This document shows positions 45,298-55,736 of a stretch of DNA of 64,000 bases, in pieces; positions within the stretch are counted from its first letter, which is position 1; every line of letters begins with the position of its first letter. This stretch comes from Salvator merianae. Its lineage: Eukaryota; Chordata; Lepidosauria; Squamata; Teiidae. Position numbers and translations under genes: made by a program. Location of the stretch: the NCBI GenBank assembly GCA_003586115.2, contig QVOM02000001.1, positions 13,281,291 through 13,345,290 of the forward strand, read 5' to 3'. The notes beneath the pieces were generated by a model. It worked only from the letters and a program-made list of their open reading frames with translations. It ran no database searches and was not told the DNA's origin.

Positions 45298-45409
45298 AGG
45301 AGTCAATCTCAAGTCCAAAGTGTCCTACCTTTACTTTACATGCAAATAACAGCATACTGACATGATAAGCTGGGAGAGACATAGCTAGGAGAGAGCTCTT
45401 AGAAAATAA

Positions 45410-45814
45410 GGGCCTGTTCACACTTTACCTGTTAGAATGGTAGACTTCTACCATTCTAAGCAGGAACAGACCCAATGCTATGGTGGTCATTTGCACAGTG
45501 CGAGCTGGAACAGCCCCGTACCATGCTTCCAGCACTCGCAGTGCAGATGCTGGCTCAACCGCCATGACAGCAGGCAAGGAAACATCCTGCTGTTGCCATG
45601 GTGACCAGGGACATGGCGTGCGACTGTGCAGCGGCAGCCATGCCATCGTCTTGCAGGGTTTGTACCTGGAAGCAGGGGCAAATGCTGCTTCCACCTCTAG
45701 TAGTGTTTGGTAGTGTCTGCAGATGCTCCTGAATGCTGGAGCCACTGAAGAGTGTGGACACACTGTATTAGTGAGCATGCAGATCCTCAATAGCATGTTA
45801 GTGCGAACAGGCCC
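45410..45814. mobile_element. MITE family A, copy 6, TSD TAA
   Basis: Ends gggcctgttcacacttt and tagtgcgaacaggccc, flanked by exact TAA triplets (45407-45409 and 45815-45817). Subterminal palindrome ttagaatggtagacttctac-cattctaa. This is the best-preserved copy at its termini and shows the family's boundaries and 3-bp duplication. Confidence 0.92.
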
Positions 45815-46015
45815 TAAGAATCTTTCCCCTGCATTACTCTAAACTTTCAGCTTTCTGTTTCCTGAATTCAGTCCTTGCTGATCTTGTTACCAGCTCCTGT
45901 GAATGGCTGGCCTGTAGTTGTTCCATATGACATTGAAGAAGGATTTGGGCCAGGAGTGATTAATCAAGGTGCAGTGTCTGTGATAATAGAAACTTCATGT
46001 CATCCAAAGAACTAA

Positions 46016-46323
46016 GGGCCATTCTGCACTTTCCATCTTGGAATGTTCACAATCAAACATTCCAGGATGGAACAGACCTCACAGTGTGGCAGCCATTTGC
46101 ATTGCAAGGGCAGGAACATCCCACTAATGGGCTTCCAACACTTGCAGTATGATTGCTGTCATGGTGACTGGGGATGCTGCTCCCGGTACACGGTTTTGTG
46201 CTCCACATCTAGTAGCAATCAGGAGCAGCTGTAGCCTGTTCCCAATCACAAGGGCCTCCGTAAAGTGCAGAGTCATGTCTTTACTAGTCTGTACGCTCAC
46301 TAGTAAAAAGTGTGAACAGACCC
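46016..46323. mobile_element. MITE family A, copy 7 (internally deleted)
   Basis: Ends gggccattctgcacttt and aaagtgtgaacagaccc; flanks TAA and AAA. The subterminal palindrome is ccatcttggaatgttcacaa...aacattccaggatgg. At about 308 bp it lacks roughly 100 bp of the usual centre. Confidence 0.85.
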
Positions 46324-47640
46324 AAAGTACGTGTATCCGTTATTTTCATAATACAGTATTTAAGTAGTTCATAGATTCTGAGGCAGAACCCATGTATTAG
46401 AAAGCCACTTCTAAGGCTTAAATTAAAAATCAGGCCCAGGTTGAATTAAGGACCTCTGAAAACAAAACACCCCCCTCCCCAACAGCAACACCCACAGAAA
46501 GTGAGTGTACACAGCTGAATCACACATCTAAACCTGCCTGTTCTTTTTGTTGTGTGATGCTGTTAGCTCCCATTTGGGCCCAAGATGCAGTTAACTAAAT
46601 AGCATTGCAGGTTTATTGCATGTGGCTGACAATTCTGATTAGCACTAATAGAGCAGAGCAGTGCCGGGAAGCTATAGACCAGAAAGGCTGGCAGGAAGCT
46701 GCCTCTGGAAAAAATGCTCTTTATTTTCTAATAATCTCTTCATTAAGCTTGAAATCTCCGTATGTAATGGTATTGTTGATGAGCAACAGGATGGCCTGCC
46801 AGAGGGGTTTGGATCAAAAAGGAAACACTTCTGAATGACTCCCTTCTCAGTGAAAGTGCAAAATGGAGAACTTTGATGCTTTGTCTGTCTCTCTTGTGGC
46901 ACTTTAAGGACAAATAGAAGGAGCTTGATTTGAAAACTGGCTTCTATATTCAGTCAAGTTCTTTTAGGAGCATACCATTTCAGAATGGGGACCCACCTTA
47001 AGATCTTCATCACACCCTTGAATTCGCTGCAGTTGGAATGTCAGGTTAGGAATGGTATAAGTGTAGGGTGGATTGGGGGGGATAGGGATCTTTCGTGTGT
47101 ATACTTTATCAGAAGTTTAAGGTGATAGTACTTATCATATTCTTTACAGTGTTATTCAGAATGCTGTTACTCAGTATTCAGATTTACTTTAGAGCCAAGT
47201 CCCCCGCTTTGGACCTTCTGCCTCAAAATGTAGAATTGCGCCAAGCTAAACAGTTTTCAAGTGAACAGAAAATGCCAAAGCGACATTTAAACTACAAAGT
47301 TTGTGCGTTGATTTATAGTGCAGCTGCTGTGTGGACCCATACATTTAACTTCTCAGGAACAGCAGCTTGGTTGACTGTAAACGATCAGTATTCTAAAACC
47401 ATTTGTGTTCTGGGATGAGGTGATTAAACTATATAAAATGTTGGAGGTGCCTTGAAATTGGGTGCCCTGGAATTGGGGTTTTGATATCATGCAGCATCCC
47501 ACTAGGTCAGTTGATAAGTAGGGGGAACCTGAAACTTCCAGTATTACAATGCCATCACTTTTCCACTGGCTGGAGAAGGTACTGCAAGCTCTCAGCCCAG
47601 CAAGAGCCAGGGAAATTGAAGCACCAGATAACTTTCTATA
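46324..47640. other. Unassigned noncoding sequence
   Basis: No gene or confident repeat recognised. Confidence 0.45.
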
Positions 47641-48059
47641 GCTTCCTCCAGACGAAAGAGGAAATGCAGGATCTCAGAAAGGTCCCACTCTTCCCTCTTG
47701 CTGCCCCTCGCCAGACGTGAGGAGAAGTCCCAGCCTTACTTTGGTGTCTACTGGCCTCTGTCCTTCTAATCTTGCATGGAGTTAACCAGAAGCCAGCCAA
47801 GTGCCCACCCACTTTCCTTTGTGGTTTCCATGCACTTGGTTGGTTACTGGGAAACCCCATGTGAAATAATAACAAAATGGGCTTGCAGACAAACAAGAAA
47901 CCATCTCTGTTATGGAAAACTAAGCATGATTGCCAGATTACCCATTATAGCAGTATTATGCGTTATCACCTCAGTAACCTGGGATTTCATTAAGAATGCA
48001 GTGATTATGTCTGGCGTTCCCAATACAGTCCTGGGTTTAGCTTGTATCTGGAGGCATCC
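47641..48059. mobile_element. MITE family C, copy 3
   Basis: Ends gcttcctccagacg and gtatctggaggcatcc are inverted repeats. The right half, cgttcccaatacagtcctgg, is the reverse complement of the start of copies 2 and 4, while ccagaagccagccaagtgcc reads in the same direction as copy 2. The family is therefore partly palindromic. Confidence 0.65.
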
Positions 48060-48142
48060 TACCATTTTTCATTTTGACCTGCTTCAGGTTGATCACAGGA
48101 AGTCTGATTGTGCAGGGTGCTTAAGGTGTGGTCTTCCGGATG

Positions 48143-48215
48143 ATTCTGAACCAGGGTTCCCATCATTCTTTGCTATGGGCTGACTAACTGAGGCTGGTAG
48201 GTGTTACAGTTAGGA
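48143..48215. repeat. Family P palindromic repeat, diverged
   Basis: ccagggttcccatcattctt...ggctgactaactgaggctgg-taggtgttacagtta follows the order of the repeat at 8497. Confidence 0.45.
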
Positions 48216-48374
48216 ATATTTCTATGGCTGCAATTTAAGCATACTGGCCTGAATGCTTGTTTGAACCTATATTCATTGCTTCCAAACTTGACAAAGTGTG
48301 ACCAGAATGAGAGTAGTAGGGAGAAGTGTGATGTAGAGAACAAGACAAAACTTCTTGGGTAGTTTGTACTGGAG

Positions 48375-48544
48375 GAAAAGGCTGCTGTAAACCTGATATT
48401 TATTGTTGACTTCCTCCTTCTTTCAAAGTTTCTTCTTCTTTCAAAGTATCAGTGTACGGATGTTTGAGTACAATGTAATTTTATGCGTTTCAAAATAAAA
48501 TGAAAATTAAATTAAAAAAAAGATGAAAAGGCTGCTGTAAACCT
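48375..48544 (+). mobile_element. 130-bp retro-insertion flanked by 20-bp duplication
   Basis: GAAAAGGCTGCTGTAAACCT is present exactly at 48375-48394 and 48525-48544. The insert between them (48395-48524) ends in an A-rich tail with an AATAAA signal (aataaaatgaaaattaaatt, then aaaaaaaa). These are the marks of L1-type target-primed reverse transcription. I cannot name the source RNA; it is not clearly a known SINE. Confidence 0.8.
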
Positions 48545-50070
48545 TAAAGAAGTGTTGTTTTCATTGGGCCAGGACCGTGGCAAAGAATTTAAGAAAGCAA
48601 TTAAGGGAATGTTCTTTGCGATGGTACCCTAGCATATCCATATACATCATTCTATGCCATGTATAATTTCTGTTGGACAGTTTTGTAACATTTTGCCCCT
48701 ATCTCCTAACATATTTCATTCTTCTTGGTCATTGGGAGAGAAAGGAAACTCTATGGCGTATGTACGTGGGAAACCTAATTGGCAAGTTCTCTGACTTCTA
48801 AGCTTTCGCTTTAAATCCTATTTTCACACCTCAAAGGATTAGAAGCTTCTCCTTTTATGTGGCAGAAAGGAACCTGAGGTTCTTAGAAAGCAAGATCCTG
48901 TGCCTAAAGCAACTTTCTGAACTTTTTTCATTATTTTCTGCTTCCAGATTAATCTCTGCAAGCACAAGATACTAAGCCAGAGGTAGATGTATTTGCTTAT
49001 TAAGTGGGGGCAGGGAGTGTCATTTTCAGAAATAAGTGGAAGATATGGAGCATGGAAGTGAAATCTCCATAGCTTGAGGTAGTGCTGCCCCCTCCCTTGC
49101 TTACAGTAAAACACCTTCAAACAGCGGAAGAGGGGGAAGAACTTTTGCTCCTAGTCCCTGTGCTGTGAATTATCCCTTCAAAATGCCCCCTGTCTCATTT
49201 TTGTTAACAAAAAAAGTGCATCCAGATTGGCTCGTGGTCCTCTTAACAGTTGTGATTTCTTATTTTTTTTGCATTGTGTTTAAGTAACAAAGAATGGATT
49301 CTGCCCCAACTGACAGAGGGGGTTGGAAGTGCCACAAATGGTAATGTAAATCTACTGTGAGGCATTTCAACAGAGATGCCATTTTTTTTCCCAAAACCCA
49401 CATGAACAAAAAGCATGATATTGCAAGCTGCCCCCATTGCCCCAATGCAGCTGGGCTTTGCAACTATGAAGCACTTCTTCCATTGCCATGCCCCAGCAAT
49501 GCAGACCAAGTCCTGTGCCCAGAAGCTTCTGCTGGTTAAACCCGTGAGAACTCCATTAGGGCTCTGCGTCAGGAAATGCTTGCTCCTCTAAGCTTCTTCT
49601 GCCCAGCTGCTGTGAGGCTGAGTCACCAGCATTTGGAAGATGAGATCGGAGCAAGGAAATGTCCTGAGCTTAATTCTGACAGCTGGAATCTGTCCCCTCC
49701 GAGAGCAGAAACTTTGATCCTGATTGGATGATCAGGGTCACCGAAGAGATACAGCAAAAATAAACTGGTCGCTGCCCTCTTTTTTTCCCTTGAGGAAGAT
49801 GGGAACAGACGTTGGCCGCTTGCCTGTTTCCATCTGGCTCCTGGAAAAGTAACTCCCAGTTGAATTTTAAGTCAGTGTGTCAAAAGCAACAGCAAGGTTT
49901 TTGTCGCCTGTTGTCCCTCTCTTGGCCAATACGTGCAAATTTGTCCCTCAAAAATTCTTTCAATAGTGAGCAGGCTTTTGATTTTTACAGAGCTTTAAGT
50001 TCTGTGAAATTCAGAATCTAACTTATACTCTGGAGAATTTCAAAGTACTTCATACCACACATAAGAAAGC
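48545..50070. other. Unassigned noncoding sequence
   Basis: No gene or confident repeat recognised. Confidence 0.45.
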
Positions 50071-50074
50071 AAAT

Positions 50075-50264
50075 TAAAATAACTGTTCTTTTTTTATTTT
50101 AACTTTATTTTAAATTATATATCCATATCACATTATTACATTTTTTCTCCACCCCTCCCCCCAACACTGGGTTAGCCTTTGACATCAATTACCCATACAT
50201 GTCAATTTGTTGATTATTTGTACAATTTCTTGTTGAACTTTGTACCCAAATAAAATAACTGTTC
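50075..50264 (-). mobile_element. 162-bp L1-type 3' end insertion, TSD 14 bp
   Basis: TAAAATAACTGTTC occurs exactly at 50075-50088 and 50251-50264. The insert begins with a T-rich run (tttttttattttaactttat), the poly-A tail of a minus-strand insertion, and contains a C-rich tract (ccacccctccccccaacact), as in some LINE 3' untranslated regions. A severely 5'-truncated LINE is likely. Confidence 0.75.
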
Positions 50265-50472
50265 ACATATAAAGCAGCGCCTGAGTTAAGAAATCCCATA
50301 GGTCTGAATGGTACAAGTGCAATTTTCTAAAATATATACATTAAATAGAAATGCAGTGTTTCTTACTATTGTGAGGAAGTCTATGATCAAGGAACCTGTG
50401 GGTTTCTGCTATCCAGATGGTAATCAATGATGGAATTGGATCAGAGAGTACTTCCAAATTAAGCAGATAGCA

Positions 50473-50580
50473 AATTTCTGTTCCACCCCTGAACTTAATT
50501 AAGCCTAGTGCATTTATCATTCCCAACCAGAGCTAAAAATGGAGCCCAACGTACTATGGACAATTGAACTTACATCTAAC
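50473..50580. repeat. Direct repeat unit 1 (about 108 bp)
   Basis: aatttctgttccacccctga...ttaattaag...gtgcatttatca...tcccaaccagag is repeated in the same orientation at 51714-51819, with only scattered differences. Neither copy matches a repeat I know. Confidence 0.85.
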
Positions 50581-51024
50581 TGGCTCCTAGTTGGCTCTAA
50601 GAAAGATCTTAGGGACTTCTTTGTCCTTAGATGCCTTTCCTCTTTTTTGAGGCATGTAAGTGGTTGTCTGGTCTGCTACTGGTTCTTTAAGGGCCATGTT
50701 GTGTTTTCTTTCTGCACAGTGCACTGGAGGCCACCTGGGGCAAACTCTATCTGGCCTGTGAGCTGACTTTCCCTTGTGAGCAAGAATCCTATTACACACA
50801 TTATGAGATTGGTTTCATTCCCCAGGTGAACATTTCTGTGGGAGCTCAGAATGGAGGAAAGAGGTAAAGGATTTCCATTAGCCAGCAAGATTATGTTAGG
50901 CTGGTGTAATGAAAGCCTGGAGATAGATGATCGTTTTTTAAAATAGAGTTGGAAGTGGTACGATAAGAGGCAGGATGTATGTATACATTTGTACCATGGT
51001 CTCCTCAAGCAAGTTTCACAGAAG

Positions 51025-51145
51025 AGGAAAGACTTGGTTGGATTGAATCATAGAGCTGAGAGGGGCTGTTTAGGCCACAGAGTCCAACTCCATATTTCAT
51101 GCCAGCATCCAGGACATCTCCAGCCCCTGTCTAAGCAAATTCTGC
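51025..51145 (-). mobile_element. CR1 3' end, minus strand
   Basis: ttgaatcatagagctgagag and cagagtccaactccatattt are the reverse complement of the standard CR1 end (ttggactagatg...ccaactctatgattc). Only about 120 bp are left. Confidence 0.75.
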
Positions 51146-51375
51146 AAGGCAGAGGACACTGTTAAACTGTTCATACTATAAGAACTGTTGTTTTCTTGAA
51201 GTACAACCAACATTTTTCGTGCAACTTATTTGCATGATTGTGTGTCCTGCATTCTAACATCATGGAGAACAAATCACGACTGTCTTTTTGAGATATCTTC
51301 CAATAGGGCAGTCAGGTGGAAAAGAGGGCAGGGCAGGAATGCTATGTGTTTAATGGTTGTGCCTGTATTGCAAGC

Positions 51376-51421
51376 TACACCTGTCAGGTTGCCTCTTCTA
51401 TGCAACCATTAAAGGTGTAGC
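51376..51421. repeat. Short hairpin repeat 'agctacacctg'
   Basis: gctacacctgtcaggttgcc...tgcaaccattaaaggtgtag-c has paired ends (gctacacct / aggtgtagc) and is the inverted form of the unit near 28996. Confidence 0.6.
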
Positions 51422-51465
51422 ACTGCATTGACTGTCCAGCCACCCAACGTGTATCTACACATGTT

Positions 51466-51655
51466 AAAAAAGCAACTCAATAGTAGCTTATAAGTGATAA
51501 CAGGTGGCAACTGTTGGTCCCATCCAACCTCTAATCTGCATTAAAGACCAGAAAATGCTCTTAGAAGATCATTTCGTACTTTTAATGTGGATTAGAGGTG
51601 GGATTGGAACACTAGTATGTGGCAGCTACTATTGGTAAAGCCACTTTTGAACTGC
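51466..51655. repeat. Foldback (inverted-repeat) element of about 190 bp
   Basis: The left arm aatagtagcttataagtg...catccaacctctaatctgca-ttaaag pairs imperfectly with the right arm cttttaatgtggattagagg-tgggattgg...ggcagctactatt, leaving a loop of about 20 bases near 51556-51574. No coding capacity. Confidence 0.75.
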
Positions 51656-51713
51656 CTTTTTTTTACTACATGTAAATATAACCATAGTACAAACCATAGT
51701 TTAGTGTTACAAT

Positions 51714-51819
51714 AATTTCTGTTCCACCCCTGAACTTAATTAAGCTGAGTGCATTTATCACTCCCAACCAGAGGAAAAAATGGAGTGCAACATACAGATA
51801 ATTGCAACATACATCTAAC
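51714..51819. repeat. Direct repeat unit 2 (about 106 bp)
   Basis: Second copy of the unit at 50473-50580, same orientation, 1.24 kb downstream. Confidence 0.85.
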
Positions 51820-52075
51820 TCAGAACAATTGTGATTAATCTTGAATATGGTTAGCTGAAACTAGACATTTTCCAGCTGTAGTTTTCTCACAGTTAAGATT
51901 AACCACAGTACACACTTCAGACGACATGTGAAATCAGAAGCGGGTGCTTCATTTCTCCTTAACTATGGGCATTATTTGGTAATTTGGTGATAATAGAGGA
52001 GCATGCAAATTCAAAGAAATTCATCCTCCTTGTGCTAAAACCACGCTGGGCCAGTGTGTATAATTTTTTACTTAG

Positions 52076-52575
52076 GGTCTGTGCGGATGGGGGAAATATA
52101 GTGCCATTATGTCTGCGCTATGGTGGGATTGCCACATGTATCTATGGGAACCCCACCATAACTCTGCTATATCCACCCTAAATCCAGCTATAGCCTATTG
52201 CAGGAAAACACAACACTATTCTTGAAATAGTGCTATAATGTACTGTCAATAGTGCTATAACGTAATATCTTGAGGGAGCTGCCTTCCTGAATGTGCCTAC
52301 TGCGCATGTGTGGAAGCTGAAAAAGATGGTCATGTATACACAGAGGTCACCATCATGCGCTTCTGGGTATTTTGTGCCAGCAAAATACCCGGATGTGCGT
52401 GTCTCTAAAATGTGCACAGGCAGAGTTGCACTTGCGCTGTCTAGGCAACAAGCAATAATTCTGGAGGGTCTATTCTCTGGAATATCACCTGTTAGTGATA
52501 TATTCAGCCGGCATCTGGAGCAGGCTATAAAGATGTCTGTGCGCACACAAATAGGACATTCATCCGTGTGTCAGG
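52076..52575. mobile_element. Possible foldback-rich MITE
   Basis: Contains successive hairpins: gcgctatggtgggattgcca...ccccaccataactctgc, tagtgctataatgtactg...tagtgctataacg, and gggtattttgtgccagcaaa-ataccc. Weak terminal similarity: gtctgtgcggatggg at left and catccgtgtgtcag at right. The hairpin also occurs at 20775-20802. Confidence 0.4.
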
Positions 52576-53302
52576 TGATAGATAGGAAGTTTTGAATGTC
52601 AAATGCTTCAAACGGTACTTTTCTTTCTTTATTACTGTGTCAGGCTGCTCCACCTACAAACATTACAGGAGAAATAATTGCAAACATGAAGGCTTTATGT
52701 AATTAATTAAGAGAGACATGCCACTAAGTTGAGAATGGCTCTTGGCAGTTGTGCAGATAAATTCATGCAGTTTTCATGGCAACAATGTAGAAGGCTTTGC
52801 CATTGCCGCCTTCTGGGATATTTTGCAGCTTTCCAGTCTAGCCTGCAGCACCTGTTCTTCCCAGGTGGTCTCTCCCATCCAAGCACTAACTGGGCCTGGC
52901 TGTTTAATTTTGCAGTTCAGATGGGGTCATGAAAGGCAACTGAAATGCTGAGGCTAACTATGTAATGAGGCATAAGAATTGTCTCAAGAACTAGAAGAAT
53001 AAACTTAGTCATTCCAAATGGAAGATAACCACCATATGAATATTTAGGGGGAAAAGAAAAAGCTTTTAGCACTGAGGGCAATCCAGAGGCTGCTTGAAAT
53101 TCTGTTGAGTTGGAGGAAATCATGAGTAGTTTGAAAATTATATAATTCTGAATTTCTGTTGAAAATCAGAAGATGTTTATGATCCTCTTTCCCTAGCTTG
53201 TGAATGCTTATGTTCCTGCAAGCACTATCCATCCACTAAAAGAAAAGAAAAGCCCCTAAGCTTTACACTAGACTGGAGATGAGGAAATGAATCAGCTAGA
53301 AA
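52576..53302. other. Unassigned noncoding sequence
   Basis: No gene recognised. aacaatgtagaaggctttgc-cattgccgccttctgg near 52783-52816 looks like a SINE body remnant. Confidence 0.4.
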
Positions 53303-53305
53303 AAA

Positions 53306-53747
53306 GGGCACTTTTGCACTTGCCATCTTGGAACGATTGCAGTTGAACATTCCAAGATGGAACAGCCCTCACAGTGCAGCAGCCATTCACACTGTGCCGA
53401 CTGGAACATCTCAGAAATGGGCGTCCAGCATTTGCAGTGCAAATGCTGGTTGCCTGCTTTGACAGCAGCTGGGGATACATCTGGCCACTGCCGTGGTGAC
53501 CAGGGACATGCTGCACAACTGCGCAGCTACAGCTGCACCATACTACACAACGTTCGCACCCGGAAGCAGATGCAAATGCTGCGTACAAGGAGGAGTAGAG
53601 TTGTGGAGCACAGTTTTGTGCTCCACAGCTAGTATCAATTAGGAGTAGCTGATAGCCTGCTCCTGATCACTTCGGCCTCTGCAAAGTGTGGATGCTCTTC
53701 ACTAGTGAGCGTGCAGATGCTCACTAGTGAAAAGTGGAAACAGGTTC
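53306..53747. mobile_element. MITE family A, copy 8
   Basis: Ends gggcacttttgcactt and aaaagtggaaacaggttc with flanks AAA and TAA. Subterminal palindrome ccatcttggaacgattgcag...aacattccaagatgg. Internal hairpins gtggagcacagttttgtgct-ccac and actagtgagcgtgcag...gctcactagt. Confidence 0.85.
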
Positions 53748-53946
53748 TAAATTACTGGGGTTTAGTCTTTTGCCAAATTTAAACTAAGAGTAGCTTTGCA
53801 ACACTGGAGCAATTCCAAATGAGATAATGGATTAAAAAATTACCTTTATAGCAATTCTGAGGAGAAATGCACTTGTTTTTCAAAGAGAATTCCTAGCTGA
53901 GCATTTCCATGTCCTCAAAATCCTGCCCCTGCAGCAGCACCAATAG

Positions 53947-54012
53947 CTCCTCCTCCTCCTCCTCCTCCTCCTCCTCCTCCTCCTTCTCCTTCTCCTTCTT
54001 CATCTTCTCCAG
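53947..54012. repeat. (CTC)n microsatellite
   Basis: An uninterrupted CTC/TCC run of about 12 units, then ttctcc variants. Confidence 0.95.
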
Positions 54013-54656
54013 CATTCACTTCCTTTCCATACCAGCTGCAATGGAGAATCAGTGACTGACAAGCCACAATTAAGCTGCCCTCTGGTATGAAAGATGCTGT
54101 TCCCTCCTTAAGAAGGCGTTACTGAGCTGTCTATTTAAATTTCAGCAGTACTGTTCTTGTGCGTATGTGTCCTTGAAGCCTCATTTGCTTGGTGATGGCC
54201 ACTGAATATATTGTGACAGGGTGCCCAGAAACCCAGTTCTGGGGAATTCATGACAGTTCTGAGAGATGCATGCCAGCTATAGCCTGCATTCTGATGAAGG
54301 CTGAAGAATGGCAGCTCTTAGTGCTTGCTTTTCCTTTTTAATATCATCTCTAGAATGCTGCTTGTGTGCATTGGAGAAGCCAAACTCTGTTCCTGCAGAT
54401 GTTTCTAAACTATCAGTTCCGTCTTCTCTTGCTATTGCTCAAACTGGCTGGGTCTTACAGGAGGACCACAATCTGCCTGTACACCCTGCTCCAAGGGGCA
54501 TACAATGGAGATTGTAGAAACAACCACAATTAATGAGGGATATCTTTGTAGCCTTGTATATCCTTGAGAAAGTGCCAGTAATTAATGTGCTTCCAAAAGC
54601 ACATGTAACTCAGCTTGCAGTAGTCTTAACAATGGAAATTGTCCTCCAGCTACTGC

Positions 54657-54730
54657 AGACTACAATTCCCATCCTGACTGCTGCCCATGTTAACTCAAAG
54701 TGATGGAAACTGGAGCCCTGCAATAGTTGA
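54657..54730. repeat. Family P palindromic repeat
   Basis: gactacaattcccatcctga...agtgatggaaactggagccc resembles the repeat at 8497. Confidence 0.5.
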
Positions 54731-54736
54731 AAGACT

Positions 54737-55011
54737 CAGGCAGGATCTGCACATGACGGGAAGGAGCACTATAAGCTAGTGCTCCTCTTTCTGCACATTA
54801 GGAATAGCGCTATGTGCATCACTCTGAGAACTCTTTACCCCACTCTGTCATGGTAGTGCTGTAGAAGCACTTATGGTGGCATGGCAGGGCAATAATGGAC
54901 ATCACGCTCATCCTGTGCACTGAATATGCCATAAGGAGTAGTGTTGTGCAGATCCTGCCTTCTTATGGCACATTCATGGCACCATAAAAGGCACTGTGTA
55001 GATCCTGCCTT
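54737..55011. mobile_element. 275-bp TIR element flanked by AGACT
   Basis: Left end caggcaggatctgcaca and right end tgtgtagatcctgcctt are inverted repeats with two mismatches. AGACT lies immediately outside both ends (54732-54736 and 55012-55016). The right-end motif also occurs internally (gtgcagatcctgcctt near 54945-54961). A palindrome gagcactataagctagtgctc lies near the left end. The superfamily is not clear. Confidence 0.7.
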
Positions 55012-55319
55012 AGACTACAGATGAAAAGTGCCATTTTTGTCATGTAGGTCATTCTGTCATTTACTTGTGAAAGTAAAAGAAACAGCTAGAAGTATCAATG
55101 AGACAGCTTTCCCCCCTGCTAGATTTGTTTCTGTAAGTGTGCATTCAAAAAGAGGCCCAATGAGAGTATGGAATGGTGCAAATCAATTCCGATTTGCTAC
55201 CCTATTTTGTTGCTGGTACAGAACAGGTCTAAGATATTGCACGCAGGTAGAATAGAAGCTTGGGTAGGATGTCTGGTCATTTACAAGGGAAAAGATCAAG
55301 TTCTTCTTTCAAGATTTTC

Positions 55320-55736
55320 AAGCCTGTTCATACTTTTCACTAGTGAGTGTACAGGCACTCACTCGTGAGGTGTGTCTGCACTTTGTGGAGACCCTTGCAA
55401 TCAAGAGTGGGATACAGCCACTCCCAGTCACTACTTGCTGTGCTCCACAGCTGTACCAGGAACAGTTGGACTGCGTCCCGGTACACAGCATTTGCATCTA
55501 CTTCCGGGTGCAAACACTGTGCTGTGTGACTGTGGCTGTGCAGTTGCACTGCGTCCCCGGTCACCATAGCAGCAGTCGGATGTTTCCCTGGCTGCTATCA
55601 TGGTGTGGGCAGCCAGCATTCACACTGCAAGTGCTAGTAGCCCATTCCTGGGATGCTCCAGCCCTTGCAGTGTGAATGACTGTTGCACTGAGAGGCCTGC
55701 TTGTGACCTTCCAAGACAGAAAGTGCAGATAGGCCC
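55320..55736. mobile_element. MITE family A, copy 9 (inverted)
   Basis: Family A sequence in reverse orientation: actagtgagtgtacaggcac-tcact near the left end, tgtgctccacagctgtacca, then cagtgtgaatgactgttgca and gaaagtgcagataggccc at the right. Flanks TTC and TTA. The left terminus has lost its GGG. Confidence 0.85.

Noticed and set aside
20144..55736. Regularly recurring hairpin repeats considered as a CRISPR-like array
   Set aside because: The copies are about 400 bp, far apart, in both orientations and have transposon ends; the genome is vertebrate.
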